Assembly (NCBI GenBank): GCA_040756905.1
Contig: JBFLYD010000019.1
Span: forward strand, 1 to 52,359
Length of the DNA stretch: 52,359 bases
Direction of reading: 5' to 3'
Source: Acidobacteriota bacterium
GTDB taxonomy: Bacteria; Acidobacteriota; Aminicenantia; JBFLYD01
Positions 1-7,916 of the stretch are shown one piece after another. The translations under genes were made by a program, and so were the position numbers. Position 1 is the first letter of the stretch; each line of letters begins with the position of its first letter. The notes below the pieces were generated by a model, which was given only the letters and a program-made list of their open reading frames with translations, had not been told where the DNA came from and did not search any database.

Positions 1-1
1 T

Positions 2-70
2 GATGAAATTAAAAGATTATACGAAATAATTCAATTCAGTATATACAAGCCTGAAACTCATAAGTGTTAG
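2..70 (+). CDS. possible 3' end of a gene entering from the left
   Basis: An open frame enters from the left edge and ends with TAG at 68-70. Its 22 visible residues include RLYEIIQFSIYKPETHKC, which reads like real protein rather than random sequence. It would converge on the truncated VWFA gene at 103-495. No family is recognised from so short a tail and chance cannot be excluded. Confidence 0.25.
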   Translation, partial: DEIKRLYEIIQFSIYKPETHKC

Positions 71-102
71 TATTTATGCGGTTTTGTGGTAAAAAATATG
101 CT

Positions 103-495
103 CTAAAGTAGGAAACTCACGCTAGAGGGTAGGATTTTAGTTTCTTGGATTATTTCAGGTTTAATCTCAGTTTTAGCAGAAGGCAAAGAAAGGATATGTT
201 TTTCAAACTCTGTGATTGGTTGTTTTTTCCCACTATCATAAATTATGAAATCTTCTTTCTTCAGATCCAAAACAGGATTCCCTTTTTTATCGGTGACATA
301 GACTTGGACCAGCTTTAGAGTTACTACAACCTCATGCTGAATAGTTTGCTGCTTTTTCTCTGTTTGTTGAATTGGACTTGAATATGAATAGAGCTCCGTA
401 AGGATAATTTGCGCAAGAAAAACAATAAGGAAAGAGAAGAGCCATTTTCTCATCCGATACCTTTTGACCCCACTCAAGAGTTCAGTTTTACACAT
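103..495 (-). pseudogene. truncated VWFA-related exported protein (N-terminus only)
   Basis: This keeps only the signal segment (MRKWLFSFLIVFLAQIIL) and the first beta-rich part of a VWFA-related acidobacterial protein. The motif VTLKLVQVYVTDKKGNP and the following DFIIYDSGKKQ region are nearly identical to residues 45-80 of the intact paralogue at 2538-4643. The similarity stops around the ETxxxxP segment and the frame ends in PSSVSFLL, so the whole VWFA fold is missing. Three Met codons are possible: at 504, at 495, and at 453 just before the hydrophobic run. AGGAGG lies ten bases before the 495 Met, which is why that one is used. It is a decayed duplicate unless the short exported peptide has its own role. 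Confidence 0.7.
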
Positions 496-631
496 GAAAA
501 TCATACCTCCTCTTTTCGCTCTTGTAATTATATTTTACTCCCTCCTTCAACTGAAAGCAAATTACACACCAGACCATAGTTACCAACATCAATGAGCAAC
601 CAAGAGAGAAAATTTCAAACTCTGTATCATC

Positions 632-1153
632 TCATTTTTTAATTATCTCATTTAATTTCTTAATAAATTCTATTTGTTCGTCTGGATTAATTCTTGCTTT
701 ATCCGCTAGCAAAATTTTTCCCTTGTTGTCAATTAATATTTTCAAGGGTGTTTTATTTATGTTGAACATTTTCGTAACTTTAGATTCCACATCATATAAA
801 ACTGGAAAAATTATCTCTGAATTTTCTACTCAATTCTTGAGTTCTTTTTCATCAATATGCCTAGCTATTCCTATAACTTGTACTTTACCTTCTTCCGAAA
901 TTCTTTGCCACAGATTCGTTTCTTCCAAACAAGGACTGCAATCTAAAGGAGAGAAAAAGGCTAAAAGTGTATAAGGCGAATTTCTCAATATTTCCTCAGA
1001 ACTATATCTGATTCCATTTAAATCATTTAAGACAAAATTAGGAGTGAACTTTATCATAAGATAAGATTTTCTCTTAATATCAAAATCATCTTTATTTTGT
1101 TTTTGAAAATAGTTTTTAGATAAAAAAAATAGATTTGCTATAGATTTGTTCAT
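632..1153 (-). pseudogene. redoxin/thioredoxin-like protein interrupted by an in-frame TGA
   Basis: A start with an excellent AGGAGG (AAGA spacer) at 1153 opens a 107-codon frame holding a thioredoxin-fold N-terminus with a CxxC centre (FFSPLDCSPCLEE, Cys72 and Cys75). The frame meets TGA at 830-832. The same frame then continues for 65 more codons (VENSEIIFPVLYD ... TPLKILIDNKGKILLADKA) to TGA at 632-634, and this is exactly the missing C-terminal half of a redoxin. The lost codon aligns with a Phe in the related redoxin at 29699-30280 and lies far from the cysteine pair, so selenocysteine is unlikely. A nonsense mutation (for example from TGG or TTA) or a sequencing error is the simplest reading. 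There is no signal peptide, unlike the 29.7-kb relative. Confidence 0.75.
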
Positions 1154-1275
1154 TCTTCCTCCTTTCCTAAACTTAATATTTATTAAAAATATAATATAAA
1201 AGTATATAAAAGTTTATAAATGTCAAGCCACCTGCCTTCGAATAATTGAAAAAAATATATAAATGAGGGATAATT

Positions 1276-1512
1276 TTGAAGGAAAAAAATGAAGAGATTA
1301 AAGATTCTGAGAAAAAAACAATCTGGCAAGATCAAAGGAATTATGAAATTTCTTTTAATTTAGAAGATATAAAAAAATTAAAAAGCTCTGAATATACAAT
1401 TGAAAGAGAGCTAAAACTAAAAAGAGGTGATTATACCTTGCTTGCGATCCTTGAAAATAAATCAAATAAAAACAGGAGCAAAAAGGAGATAAGTTTTAGT
1501 ATAGATAAATAA
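1276..1512 (+). pseudogene. C-terminal remnant resembling the neighbouring exported protein
   Basis: A 78-codon frame with only a TTG start, no convincing ribosome site and an in-frame stop at 1264. Its end (LKLKRGDYTLLAILENKSNK ... KKEISF) has the same pattern as the last 40 residues of the protein at 1525-2505 (LEPGDYSLSIDILDKISK ... KKDIPF). It looks like the last beta-sandwich strands of a decayed paralogue lying in tandem with the intact gene. It could still be a small expressed protein. Confidence 0.45.
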
Positions 1513-1524
1513 TTGGAGGAAAAA

Positions 1525-2505
1525 ATGATACATAGAAAAAAAACTTTAATCTTTATGTTTTTTTTACTTATACTTTTTATCCCTTCCCTATTAAATTCTT
1601 TAGATAAAAAAAATAAATCCCAGCAAAAAAGAAAAATCCCATCAAAAATAGCAAAAATATTCGATGAAGAAATTTTAACCAGGGAGACTAAAACCGAAAT
1701 TCCAATCAATATCATTCGTATAATTTATCTTCCTGCTCAGGAGAATAACATCTATCCCGTATTCATCATGGAGGCAAAGAACTCAGATATAGGCTTTGTG
1801 GAATCATCAAAAGATAAGAAAATGCTATTTGCCAATCTAAATATTTATGCAAGATTCTATAAAATGGAAAATAAAAACATTGCAGGAACTTATAAAGAAA
1901 TTAATATCCCTTATCAAGCAGAAGAAAAAAAAGAGGGCTACAATCCTGAAGAGAAAAACTTTTATACCTTTGGATATACACTTGCTCCTGGAGCTTACGT
2001 AATTTTGATTGCTTTTTCCTCTGAAGATTTGAACAGGATTGGGACAGCTCTTGCTGAATTTTCATTACCAGATACTTCCCAGCAAAAGCTGGATACAACC
2101 ACAATTTTTTTTGTTAAATCTATCGAAGAGCTATCTGCTCCAGAGAAAATATTAAAGCTTGAAAAGAACTGTTTCACTTATGGAAATTTGAAATTCGAAC
2201 CAAAAAAAGAGAATGTTTTTTCTCCTTCTGAAAATCTTGATATATTCTATTTTGTCGTTGGGTCAGCAACTAATCCTCAAACAGGTAAGATTGAGCTTGA
2301 GATAAATTATTCCCTGAAAAAAGGAGAAGAAACGATTACTCGATTTCCTCCCCAGAGTTTAGACATCCCTATAATAAGTCAGCCTATTCCCTTAATCTCA
2401 GAGGGTAAGAATTTAGAACCAGGCGATTATTCTCTTTCCATTGATATTCTCGATAAAATTTCTAAAAACTCAATTAAAAAAGATATACCTTTTCAGGTAA
2501 AATAG
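1525..2505 (+). CDS. exported protein of unknown function, beta-sandwich type
   Basis: Not assigned to a named family. The start is the ATG at 1525 with GGAGG at 1515-1519; the TTG at 1513 lies in that ribosome site. An N-terminal hydrophobic segment (LIFMFFLLILFIPSLL) is a signal peptide or anchor, so the roughly 300-residue remainder is extracytoplasmic. The body alternates short hydrophobic strands with charged turns and ends with a PGDYSLSIDILDK pattern, as do the C-terminal domains of VWFA-related and GWxTD proteins of Acidobacteriota. Those genes follow directly (2538, 4886), so a shared surface-associated process is plausible. There are few Cys and no visible catalytic motif, which favours a structural or binding role. 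Confidence 0.6.
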   Translation: MIHRKKTLIFMFFLLILFIPSLLNSLDKKNKSQQKRKIPSKIAKIFDEEILTRETKTEIPINIIRIIYLPAQENNIYPVFIMEAKNSDIGFVESSKDKKMLFANLNIYARFYKMENKNIAGTYKEINIPYQAEEKKEGYNPEEKNFYTFGYTLAPGAYVILIAFSSEDLNRIGTALAEFSLPDTSQQKLDTTTIFFVKSIEELSAPEKILKLEKNCFTYGNLKFEPKKENVFSPSENLDIFYFVVGSATNPQTGKIELEINYSLKKGEETITRFPPQSLDIPIISQPIPLISEGKNLEPGDYSLSIDILDKISKNSIKKDIPFQVK

Positions 2506-2537
2506 ATTATAAATTTATTAAATTAAGATAGGTAAAA

Positions 2538-4643
2538 ATGAAAATCAAAAAGTGCATTTTCTTGTTTCTAATCATTTTTCTGTCTTTATCATTTTTCAAA
2601 ATCATCTCAGAAAAAATATTTGCTAAAGTCCAAACACAAACGGACAAAACGCAGCTTCGCCATGAAGTGGTCGTGACTTTAAAGTTGGTTCAGGTTTATG
2701 TCACAGATAAAAAAGGAAATCCCATTCTGGACTTGACTAAGGATGATTTCGTCATCTATGACAACGGTAAAAAGCAAGACATAACAGAGTTTGAGAAATA
2801 TGTTCTTTCCTTCCCTTCCCTTGAAGCTGAAGATAAACTTAAGATAATCAAGGAAACACCTCTTCAACCAGACCGAGAGTTGATGAGCCGCAAGTTCTTC
2901 CTTTTCTTTGATTTTGCCTACAACAACGCCAAGGGTATCATCAAAGCCAGAGAAGCCGCGCTTCACTTTATTGATACTCAGCTTCAGCCATCAGATAAGG
3001 TCGGAGTGCTCTCTTTCTCTTCTCTAAAGAGCTTAACCCTTCATGAATATTTGACGACTAATCATCAGAAAATTCGACAAATTGTAGAGAAATCTGGCAT
3101 CAAAGAGATAACGGGGAGAGCAGAGAATTTTGAGGCCGAATACTGGCAGGCGGTTGCCGACGAAAATCCGAAGGATGCCAGCAAGGCTGGATGGGTATTT
3201 GATAAACCTGATCCAGGGATTATATCCCGACAACGGAAAGAGAGTTTGGTCCAAATTTTAAATTTTACACAAAAAATGATCGAGTTAGCTAAAGCCATGA
3301 GATATACTCCCGGTCACAAATATATTATCCTTTTTTCCTCCGGTGTTCCCTATACACTTGTTTATGGAATTCAGTCGCCCTACAGATACCAAGAGAAATA
3401 TGAAATAGGAGAAAACATCCAGAGCTGGGGAGAAACTCTGTTAAAGCAAAGATATGAAGAGATGCTTAAAGAATTAAGCGCTTCCAATTGCGCTATCTAT
3501 GCCCTGGATACAGAAGAAGCAAGGATAACTCTTGAGGCAGATTTAAGGATGACTGGAGCTTTTTCTTTGGAGAAGATGGCGAGCGAAACAGGAGGAAAAT
3601 ATTTTGGCAACATTAACAAATACGAAAAGCACTTAGAAAAGATCCAGAATTTGACAGGCTCTTACTATGTGCTTGGCTATTATATCGATGAGAAATGGGA
3701 TGGAGCATATCATAAAATAAAAGTTGAGGTGAAAAGGCCTGGTTGCAAGGTTCATGCTCAGAAGGGGTATTTCAACTCGAAGCCTTTTAGCGAATATAGC
3801 CAGCTTGAGAAGCAGCTTCATCTCGTTGACCTGGCTTTGAGCGAGAAACCTCTTTTCCTGACACCTCTTCGTTTTCCCCTGGCTACCTTGTCCTGTTCCG
3901 TTGATAAGGAGGCAAACCTCTGTCTGATCGCAAAAATCCCATTAGAAAAGATACAGGAGATTTTAGAAGGAAAAGTTGAAATCATAAGTCTTATCTTCGA
4001 TAGCGCCGAAAATATCGTCGATCTGCGGAGAGGCGAGGCAAATTTTTCCCAATTGCCGGGAGAAAATGCCTATTATTATTCCTTATTTTCCCTGCCGCCT
4101 GGCTCATACAAATGTCGCTTAGTCATCAGAAATTTGGAGACAGGAAGGGGAGCTGTCGGTTCTTCCTCAGCTACCATTCTCGAAACAAAGAAAAAAGGGA
4201 TCGAGCTTTACCCACCTCTTTTGCTTTCTCCCGAGAAAAACGCTATTTATGTGAAAGGTCTGCCTCCAAAAAAATCAGCACAAAGATTCGCCTCTCTTTC
4301 TTTAACTGATTATTTCCATTACGATACGACTCAGTACTCACCATATATAGATGATTCTTTGCAAAGAAATTCAACAGTTCCGGCTGTTGTTGTTTGCTCA
4401 ATTTTTGATATTTCCGCTCCTGAAGTTGAAATTTCCGCTTCCCTGATTGAAAAGTCATCCGGCGAAACAATTCCTCTTACTGTATCTGTTCTCTCTGATG
4501 CGAAAAAAAAGGATAAACATATCTTTTTCATCCATATTCAGATTCGCGCATTGCCCCAGGGCGAATACGCTTTAAATCTCGTCGCCAAAGAAAAAACGAG
4601 CCAGACAGAATCTCAGGTGACGAAGATTTTTAAGATAAAGTGA
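2538..4643 (+). CDS. VWFA-related (acidobacterial-type) exported protein
   Basis: This 701-residue protein starts with a signal peptide (KKCIFLFLIIFLSLSFFKII). A short beta domain follows (VTLKLVQVYVTDKKGNP, DFVIYDNGKKQDITEFEK) that defines the VWFA-related acidobacterial family. A von Willebrand A-like domain lies at about 115-400 (KFFLFFDFAYNNAKG, SDKVGVLSFSS, KYIILFSSG, ALDTEEARI, GGKYFGN, YYVLGYY) and a roughly 270-residue beta-rich C-terminus ends in PQGEYALNLVAKEK. The expected metal-site DxSxS is DFAYN here, so metal binding is probably altered or lost. The role is probably extracytoplasmic protein-protein contact. It lies upstream of the GWxTD gene, with 242 bases between them, and an N-terminal duplicate survives at 103-495. 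Confidence 0.85.
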   Translation: MKIKKCIFLFLIIFLSLSFFKIISEKIFAKVQTQTDKTQLRHEVVVTLKLVQVYVTDKKGNPILDLTKDDFVIYDNGKKQDITEFEKYVLSFPSLEAEDKLKIIKETPLQPDRELMSRKFFLFFDFAYNNAKGIIKAREAALHFIDTQLQPSDKVGVLSFSSLKSLTLHEYLTTNHQKIRQIVEKSGIKEITGRAENFEAEYWQAVADENPKDASKAGWVFDKPDPGIISRQRKESLVQILNFTQKMIELAKAMRYTPGHKYIILFSSGVPYTLVYGIQSPYRYQEKYEIGENIQSWGETLLKQRYEEMLKELSASNCAIYALDTEEARITLEADLRMTGAFSLEKMASETGGKYFGNINKYEKHLEKIQNLTGSYYVLGYYIDEKWDGAYHKIKVEVKRPGCKVHAQKGYFNSKPFSEYSQLEKQLHLVDLALSEKPLFLTPLRFPLATLSCSVDKEANLCLIAKIPLEKIQEILEGKVEIISLIFDSAENIVDLRRGEANFSQLPGENAYYYSLFSLPPGSYKCRLVIRNLETGRGAVGSSSATILETKKKGIELYPPLLLSPEKNAIYVKGLPPKKSAQRFASLSLTDYFHYDTTQYSPYIDDSLQRNSTVPAVVVCSIFDISAPEVEISASLIEKSSGETIPLTVSVLSDAKKKDKHIFFIHIQIRALPQGEYALNLVAKEKTSQTESQVTKIFKIK

Positions 4644-4829
4644 AAAATACCTGCGTTTATAATTTTCAATACATCCGAAAGAATAACCAAATCAACGAAG
4701 TCTGAACCCTTTCAGAGGAAAGCGGCTGGAAAAGAAATGTCAAAAATACACCGTTAAAAACAATCAATAGCATGATGAAGTGGGAATCAAGTTGAAATTT
4801 ATTATCATAAGAAGTAAAATAGTTTTGTT

Positions 4830-4870
4830 CTTATTGGTAGCCGCAGGCTTTGGCCTGCGTTTACAATAAG
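4830..4870. repeat. imperfect palindrome (REP-like) before the GWxTD gene
   Basis: CTTATTGGTAGCCGCAGGC faces GCCTGCGTTTACAATAAG across a short loop, giving a stem of about 18 pairs with few mismatches. The centre is strongly GC-rich, unlike its surroundings. It ends 15 bases before the ATG at 4886, so it lies in the leader of that gene. Form and composition resemble the arms of the small element at 15109-15210. Confidence 0.6.
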
Positions 4871-4885
4871 AGAAAGATAAATAAA

Positions 4886-6937
4886 ATGAAAAAAAAGTAC
4901 TTCTTTTTTCTGCTTTTTTTCCTTTCTGTGCCTCTTTTCATTCTTTCCCAGAAAAAAGCAAAAGATCTTCCTCCCCTCTACCGGAAATGGTTAGAGGAGG
5001 AAGTCGTTTATATCATCACACCGAAGGAAAAAGAGGTCTTTCTCCAGCTCGAGACTGATCGGGAAAGAGACATTTTCATAGAAGCCTTCTGGAGACAGCG
5101 TGACCCCAACCCCTCCACTCCTGAAAACGAATTCAAAGAAGAGCATTATCGACGCATAACCTATGCCAATCAGAATTTTGGAAGAGGTGCACCTGGACCA
5201 GGCTGGAGAACGGCCATGGGCAGAATTTATATCACCTTGGGAGAGCCCAAGTCGATTGACAGGTTTGAAAACCTGACCGAAACTTATCCTATTATCATCT
5301 GGTTTTACGAAGGCATGGCTGAGTATGGCCTTCCCAATGCCTTTTATGTAGTTTTTTTCAAGAAAAGCGGAGCAGGGGATTATGAATTGTACTCTCCCAT
5401 AAGAGATGGTCCCCAAGAGCTCCTCATCCACTACAAAGGAGACATGACAAACTACTCATTGGCCTATGATGAACTCTTTCAAATAGAGCCCACCATCGCC
5501 GAAGTTTCCCTTTCTTTGATTCCTGGTGAGCCTCAAACTCTATCCCCTTCCTTAGCCTCAGAAGTTCTCTTATTCTCCAAGATTCCTTCAGCTCCCCTTG
5601 AAAAAGTGAAGGATACTTATGCGGAGAAGCTTCTTAAATACAAAGATATCGTAGAAGTCGAATATACAGCCAACTACATGGACAATGATTCCTATATTCG
5701 AGTCATTCAAGATAAATCAGGGATTTTCTTTGTCAATTATCTCGTTGAGCCCAAAAGGCTTTCTATCGAACAGTTCGAAAGGAGATTCTATACGAAATTA
5801 GAAATCAACGGAAAAATTTCTGATCCCGGGGGGAAAACCATTTACCAATACGATAAATCCATTCCTATCGAGTTCACAGGAGAACAAATGGAAAACATCA
5901 AATCAAAACTCTTCAGCTTCCAGGATGTGTTTCCTCTCGTCGAGGGAAGTTATCGATTTAACTTCCTCCTCAAGAACACCATTTCCAAGGAATTCACTTC
6001 CTTTGAATCGGATATTATCATCCCCAAAATCTCTGGCCCCCAAATGAGTTCTTTGATTTTGGCGAACAGGGTGAATAAGCAATCAAAATATAAGGGAAGA
6101 ACCAAGCCCTTTTTTGTCAGGGACATCCAGCTTGTGCCTTCGCCTCGCAACGATTTCGCTCCCAAAGACAATTTGTACCTCTTTTTCCAGATTTACGGAC
6201 TCACTGATGAATTGAGAGAAAATAGCTCTCTAGAATACGCCATCTATAAAGGCGAAGAAAAAGTCTTCTCCTCGATCAAAAGCATCAAAGAATATCCTGA
6301 CTTTCCTGATTTCTTCGAAGAAATATCCTTGGCCAATCTCTCTCCGGCCAACTATAAGATGAAAGTATGTCTTTTAGATAAAGAGAAAAAAGAAGTCCTC
6401 TTCGAACAGAGCGATTTTTTTATTACCCCTGTAGGCTATTTGCCGCGGCCGTGGGTTCTTTCTTTTCCTCTCCCCTCTTCTGATGACCCCTTGTTCTCCA
6501 ACATTTTAGGGAATCAGCTTTTCAATAAAAAAGATTTTCAAGGAGCAAGAAGGCATCTGGAGAAGGCCTATCAAAAAGACCCAACTTTTGTGAAATATGC
6601 CCTGGATTACTGCCGCCTCCTTTTAGCCACAAAAGAATATCAACGGGTGAAAGAGATAGCCCTTCCCTTCTTGAAAAATCAAGAAAAATATGAATTCCTC
6701 TCCCTCCTGGGGCGGTCTTGCCAGGCACTGGGAGAGCTCGAAGAAGCTATCTCCTATTACAAAGAATATCTTTCCCACTTTGGGACGAACATCCCCATCC
6801 TCAATTCCATCGGAGAATGTTATTATAAATTGGGCCGAAAAGAAGAAGCTCTCGTAGCCTGGGAAAAATCCCTCGAGATTAACCCCAAGCAGGAAGATAT
6901 CAAAAAAATTGTCGAATCCTTAAAAGGCAAAAAATGA
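4886..6937 (+). CDS. GWxTD-domain exported protein with C-terminal TPRs
   Basis: The start is the ATG at 4886, which leads into a signal peptide (KKKYFFFLLFFLSVPLFILS); the longer TTG reading would put charged residues in front of it. The N-terminal half is a GWxTD domain (PPLYRKWLEEEVVYIITPKEK, FWRQRDPNPSTPENEF, then GPGWRTAMGRIYITLGEP at about 104-121). The family Asp of GWxTD is Ala here (GWRTA). A middle beta-sandwich region (about 250-530) is followed by three or four TPR-like helical pairs at about 540-683. The family is widespread in Acidobacteriota and Bacteroidetes-like phyla and has no established biochemical role. The stop overlaps the start of the next gene by four bases (ATGA), so the two are probably translationally coupled. 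Confidence 0.88.
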   Translation: MKKKYFFFLLFFLSVPLFILSQKKAKDLPPLYRKWLEEEVVYIITPKEKEVFLQLETDRERDIFIEAFWRQRDPNPSTPENEFKEEHYRRITYANQNFGRGAPGPGWRTAMGRIYITLGEPKSIDRFENLTETYPIIIWFYEGMAEYGLPNAFYVVFFKKSGAGDYELYSPIRDGPQELLIHYKGDMTNYSLAYDELFQIEPTIAEVSLSLIPGEPQTLSPSLASEVLLFSKIPSAPLEKVKDTYAEKLLKYKDIVEVEYTANYMDNDSYIRVIQDKSGIFFVNYLVEPKRLSIEQFERRFYTKLEINGKISDPGGKTIYQYDKSIPIEFTGEQMENIKSKLFSFQDVFPLVEGSYRFNFLLKNTISKEFTSFESDIIIPKISGPQMSSLILANRVNKQSKYKGRTKPFFVRDIQLVPSPRNDFAPKDNLYLFFQIYGLTDELRENSSLEYAIYKGEEKVFSSIKSIKEYPDFPDFFEEISLANLSPANYKMKVCLLDKEKKEVLFEQSDFFITPVGYLPRPWVLSFPLPSSDDPLFSNILGNQLFNKKDFQGARRHLEKAYQKDPTFVKYALDYCRLLLATKEYQRVKEIALPFLKNQEKYEFLSLLGRSCQALGELEEAISYYKEYLSHFGTNIPILNSIGECYYKLGRKEEALVAWEKSLEINPKQEDIKKIVESLKGKK

Positions 6938-7914
6938 AATTTCATCAGTTTTTCTTCTGGAGCATTCTTATTCTTCTGTCTTTTCTTTTATGCATTGAGG
7001 ATGTGGCAGGCCAGGCAGGACGAGGAAAAGGAAGAATTAATGGAGTTATTCTCGATGAGCAAGGAAACCCCGTACTTGGGGCGAAAGTCGTCATCCAATA
7101 TTCGCAGGATCAGACTGTCCAGCGAGAGATCTCTACTGACAAAAAGGGACAATGGGCTTTTTTAGGGCTCGGTTCGGGGATATGGAAAATAACGGCTTCA
7201 GCCGAGGGATATATACCCACGACTACTGCTACCAATGTCAGTCAGCTCGGAATAAACCCGAAAATCACTCTTACCTTGAAGAAAATGGCGCAATCCCAGT
7301 CTTCCTTTATCAGAGACCAGGAGTCCTTGAATTTTATCGAAAAAGCGAACCAACTCTTTTCAGAAAAGAAATATGATGAGGCTATTTCCCTGATGCAGCA
7401 ATTCTTGGAGAAGAATCCTAAAGCTTATCAAGCTTATATCAACATCGGCGATTGTTACCGGGAGAAAGGCGAGTTTGAGAAAGCCATAGAAAACTATAAC
7501 TGGGCTATTGAAGAAGCGAAAAAAGATGAGACCACGGGAAAGGAGATGACAGCCAAGGCCCTGGCAGCCATCGGAGAATGCCACATGAGAAAAGGGGATT
7601 TCTCATCCGCCCAGACCTTTTTCAAGCAATCCATCGACACTTACCCTGAGAATGAGGCTTTAGCTTATAACGTCGGCGAAATCTTTTTTTCCAATCAAAA
7701 GCATGATGAGGCGATTCAATACTTCACCCTTGCTACAAAAATCAAGCCCGATTGGGGTCCAGCCTACTACAAATTGGGTTTAGTATACTTGAATAAAGCC
7801 GATTATGAGAAAGCCATAGAGAATTTGAAAAAATTCCTGGAACTTGAGCCAAATTCCGAGTTCGCTCCGACTGTCAAGAACATGCTCGAGTACTTAGAAA
7901 AAATCAAGAAATAA
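6934..7914 (+). CDS. exported carboxypeptidase-regulatory-like domain + TPR protein
   Basis: A signal peptide (FFFWSILILLSFLLCIEDVAG) is followed by a carboxypeptidase-regulatory/CnaB-like beta domain at about 32-112 (GRINGVILDEQGNPVLGAKV, STDKKGQWAFLGLGSGIWKITASAEGY). Four or five TPR units fill about 125-320 (ALAAIGECHMRKGDFSSAQTF, AYYKLGLVYLNKADYEKAIEN). It has no catalytic motif, so a periplasmic scaffold or binding protein is likely. The ATGA overlap with the GWxTD gene indicates co-translation. Both proteins end in TPRs, suggesting they act on a common partner. Its stop is two bases from the end of the opposing sulfatase-like gene, with no terminator between. Confidence 0.82.
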   Translation: MKFHQFFFWSILILLSFLLCIEDVAGQAGRGKGRINGVILDEQGNPVLGAKVVIQYSQDQTVQREISTDKKGQWAFLGLGSGIWKITASAEGYIPTTTATNVSQLGINPKITLTLKKMAQSQSSFIRDQESLNFIEKANQLFSEKKYDEAISLMQQFLEKNPKAYQAYINIGDCYREKGEFEKAIENYNWAIEEAKKDETTGKEMTAKALAAIGECHMRKGDFSSAQTFFKQSIDTYPENEALAYNVGEIFFSNQKHDEAIQYFTLATKIKPDWGPAYYKLGLVYLNKADYEKAIENLKKFLELEPNSEFAPTVKNMLEYLEKIKK

Positions 7915-7916
7915 AA

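Noticed and set aside
830-832. TGA in the redoxin as selenocysteine
   Set aside because: It aligns with an aromatic or aliphatic position well after the CxxC centre, not with a catalytic cysteine, and no SECIS-like hairpin was seen directly after it.
4690-4740. riboswitch-like text before the GWxTD gene
   Set aside because: CCCTTTCAGAGGAAAGCGG has a riboswitch-like look, but the conserved core of no class I know could be laid on it.
4991-5431. 146-codon open frame antisense to the GWxTD gene
   Set aside because: It is opposite the conserved GWxTD core and looks like a shadow of it.
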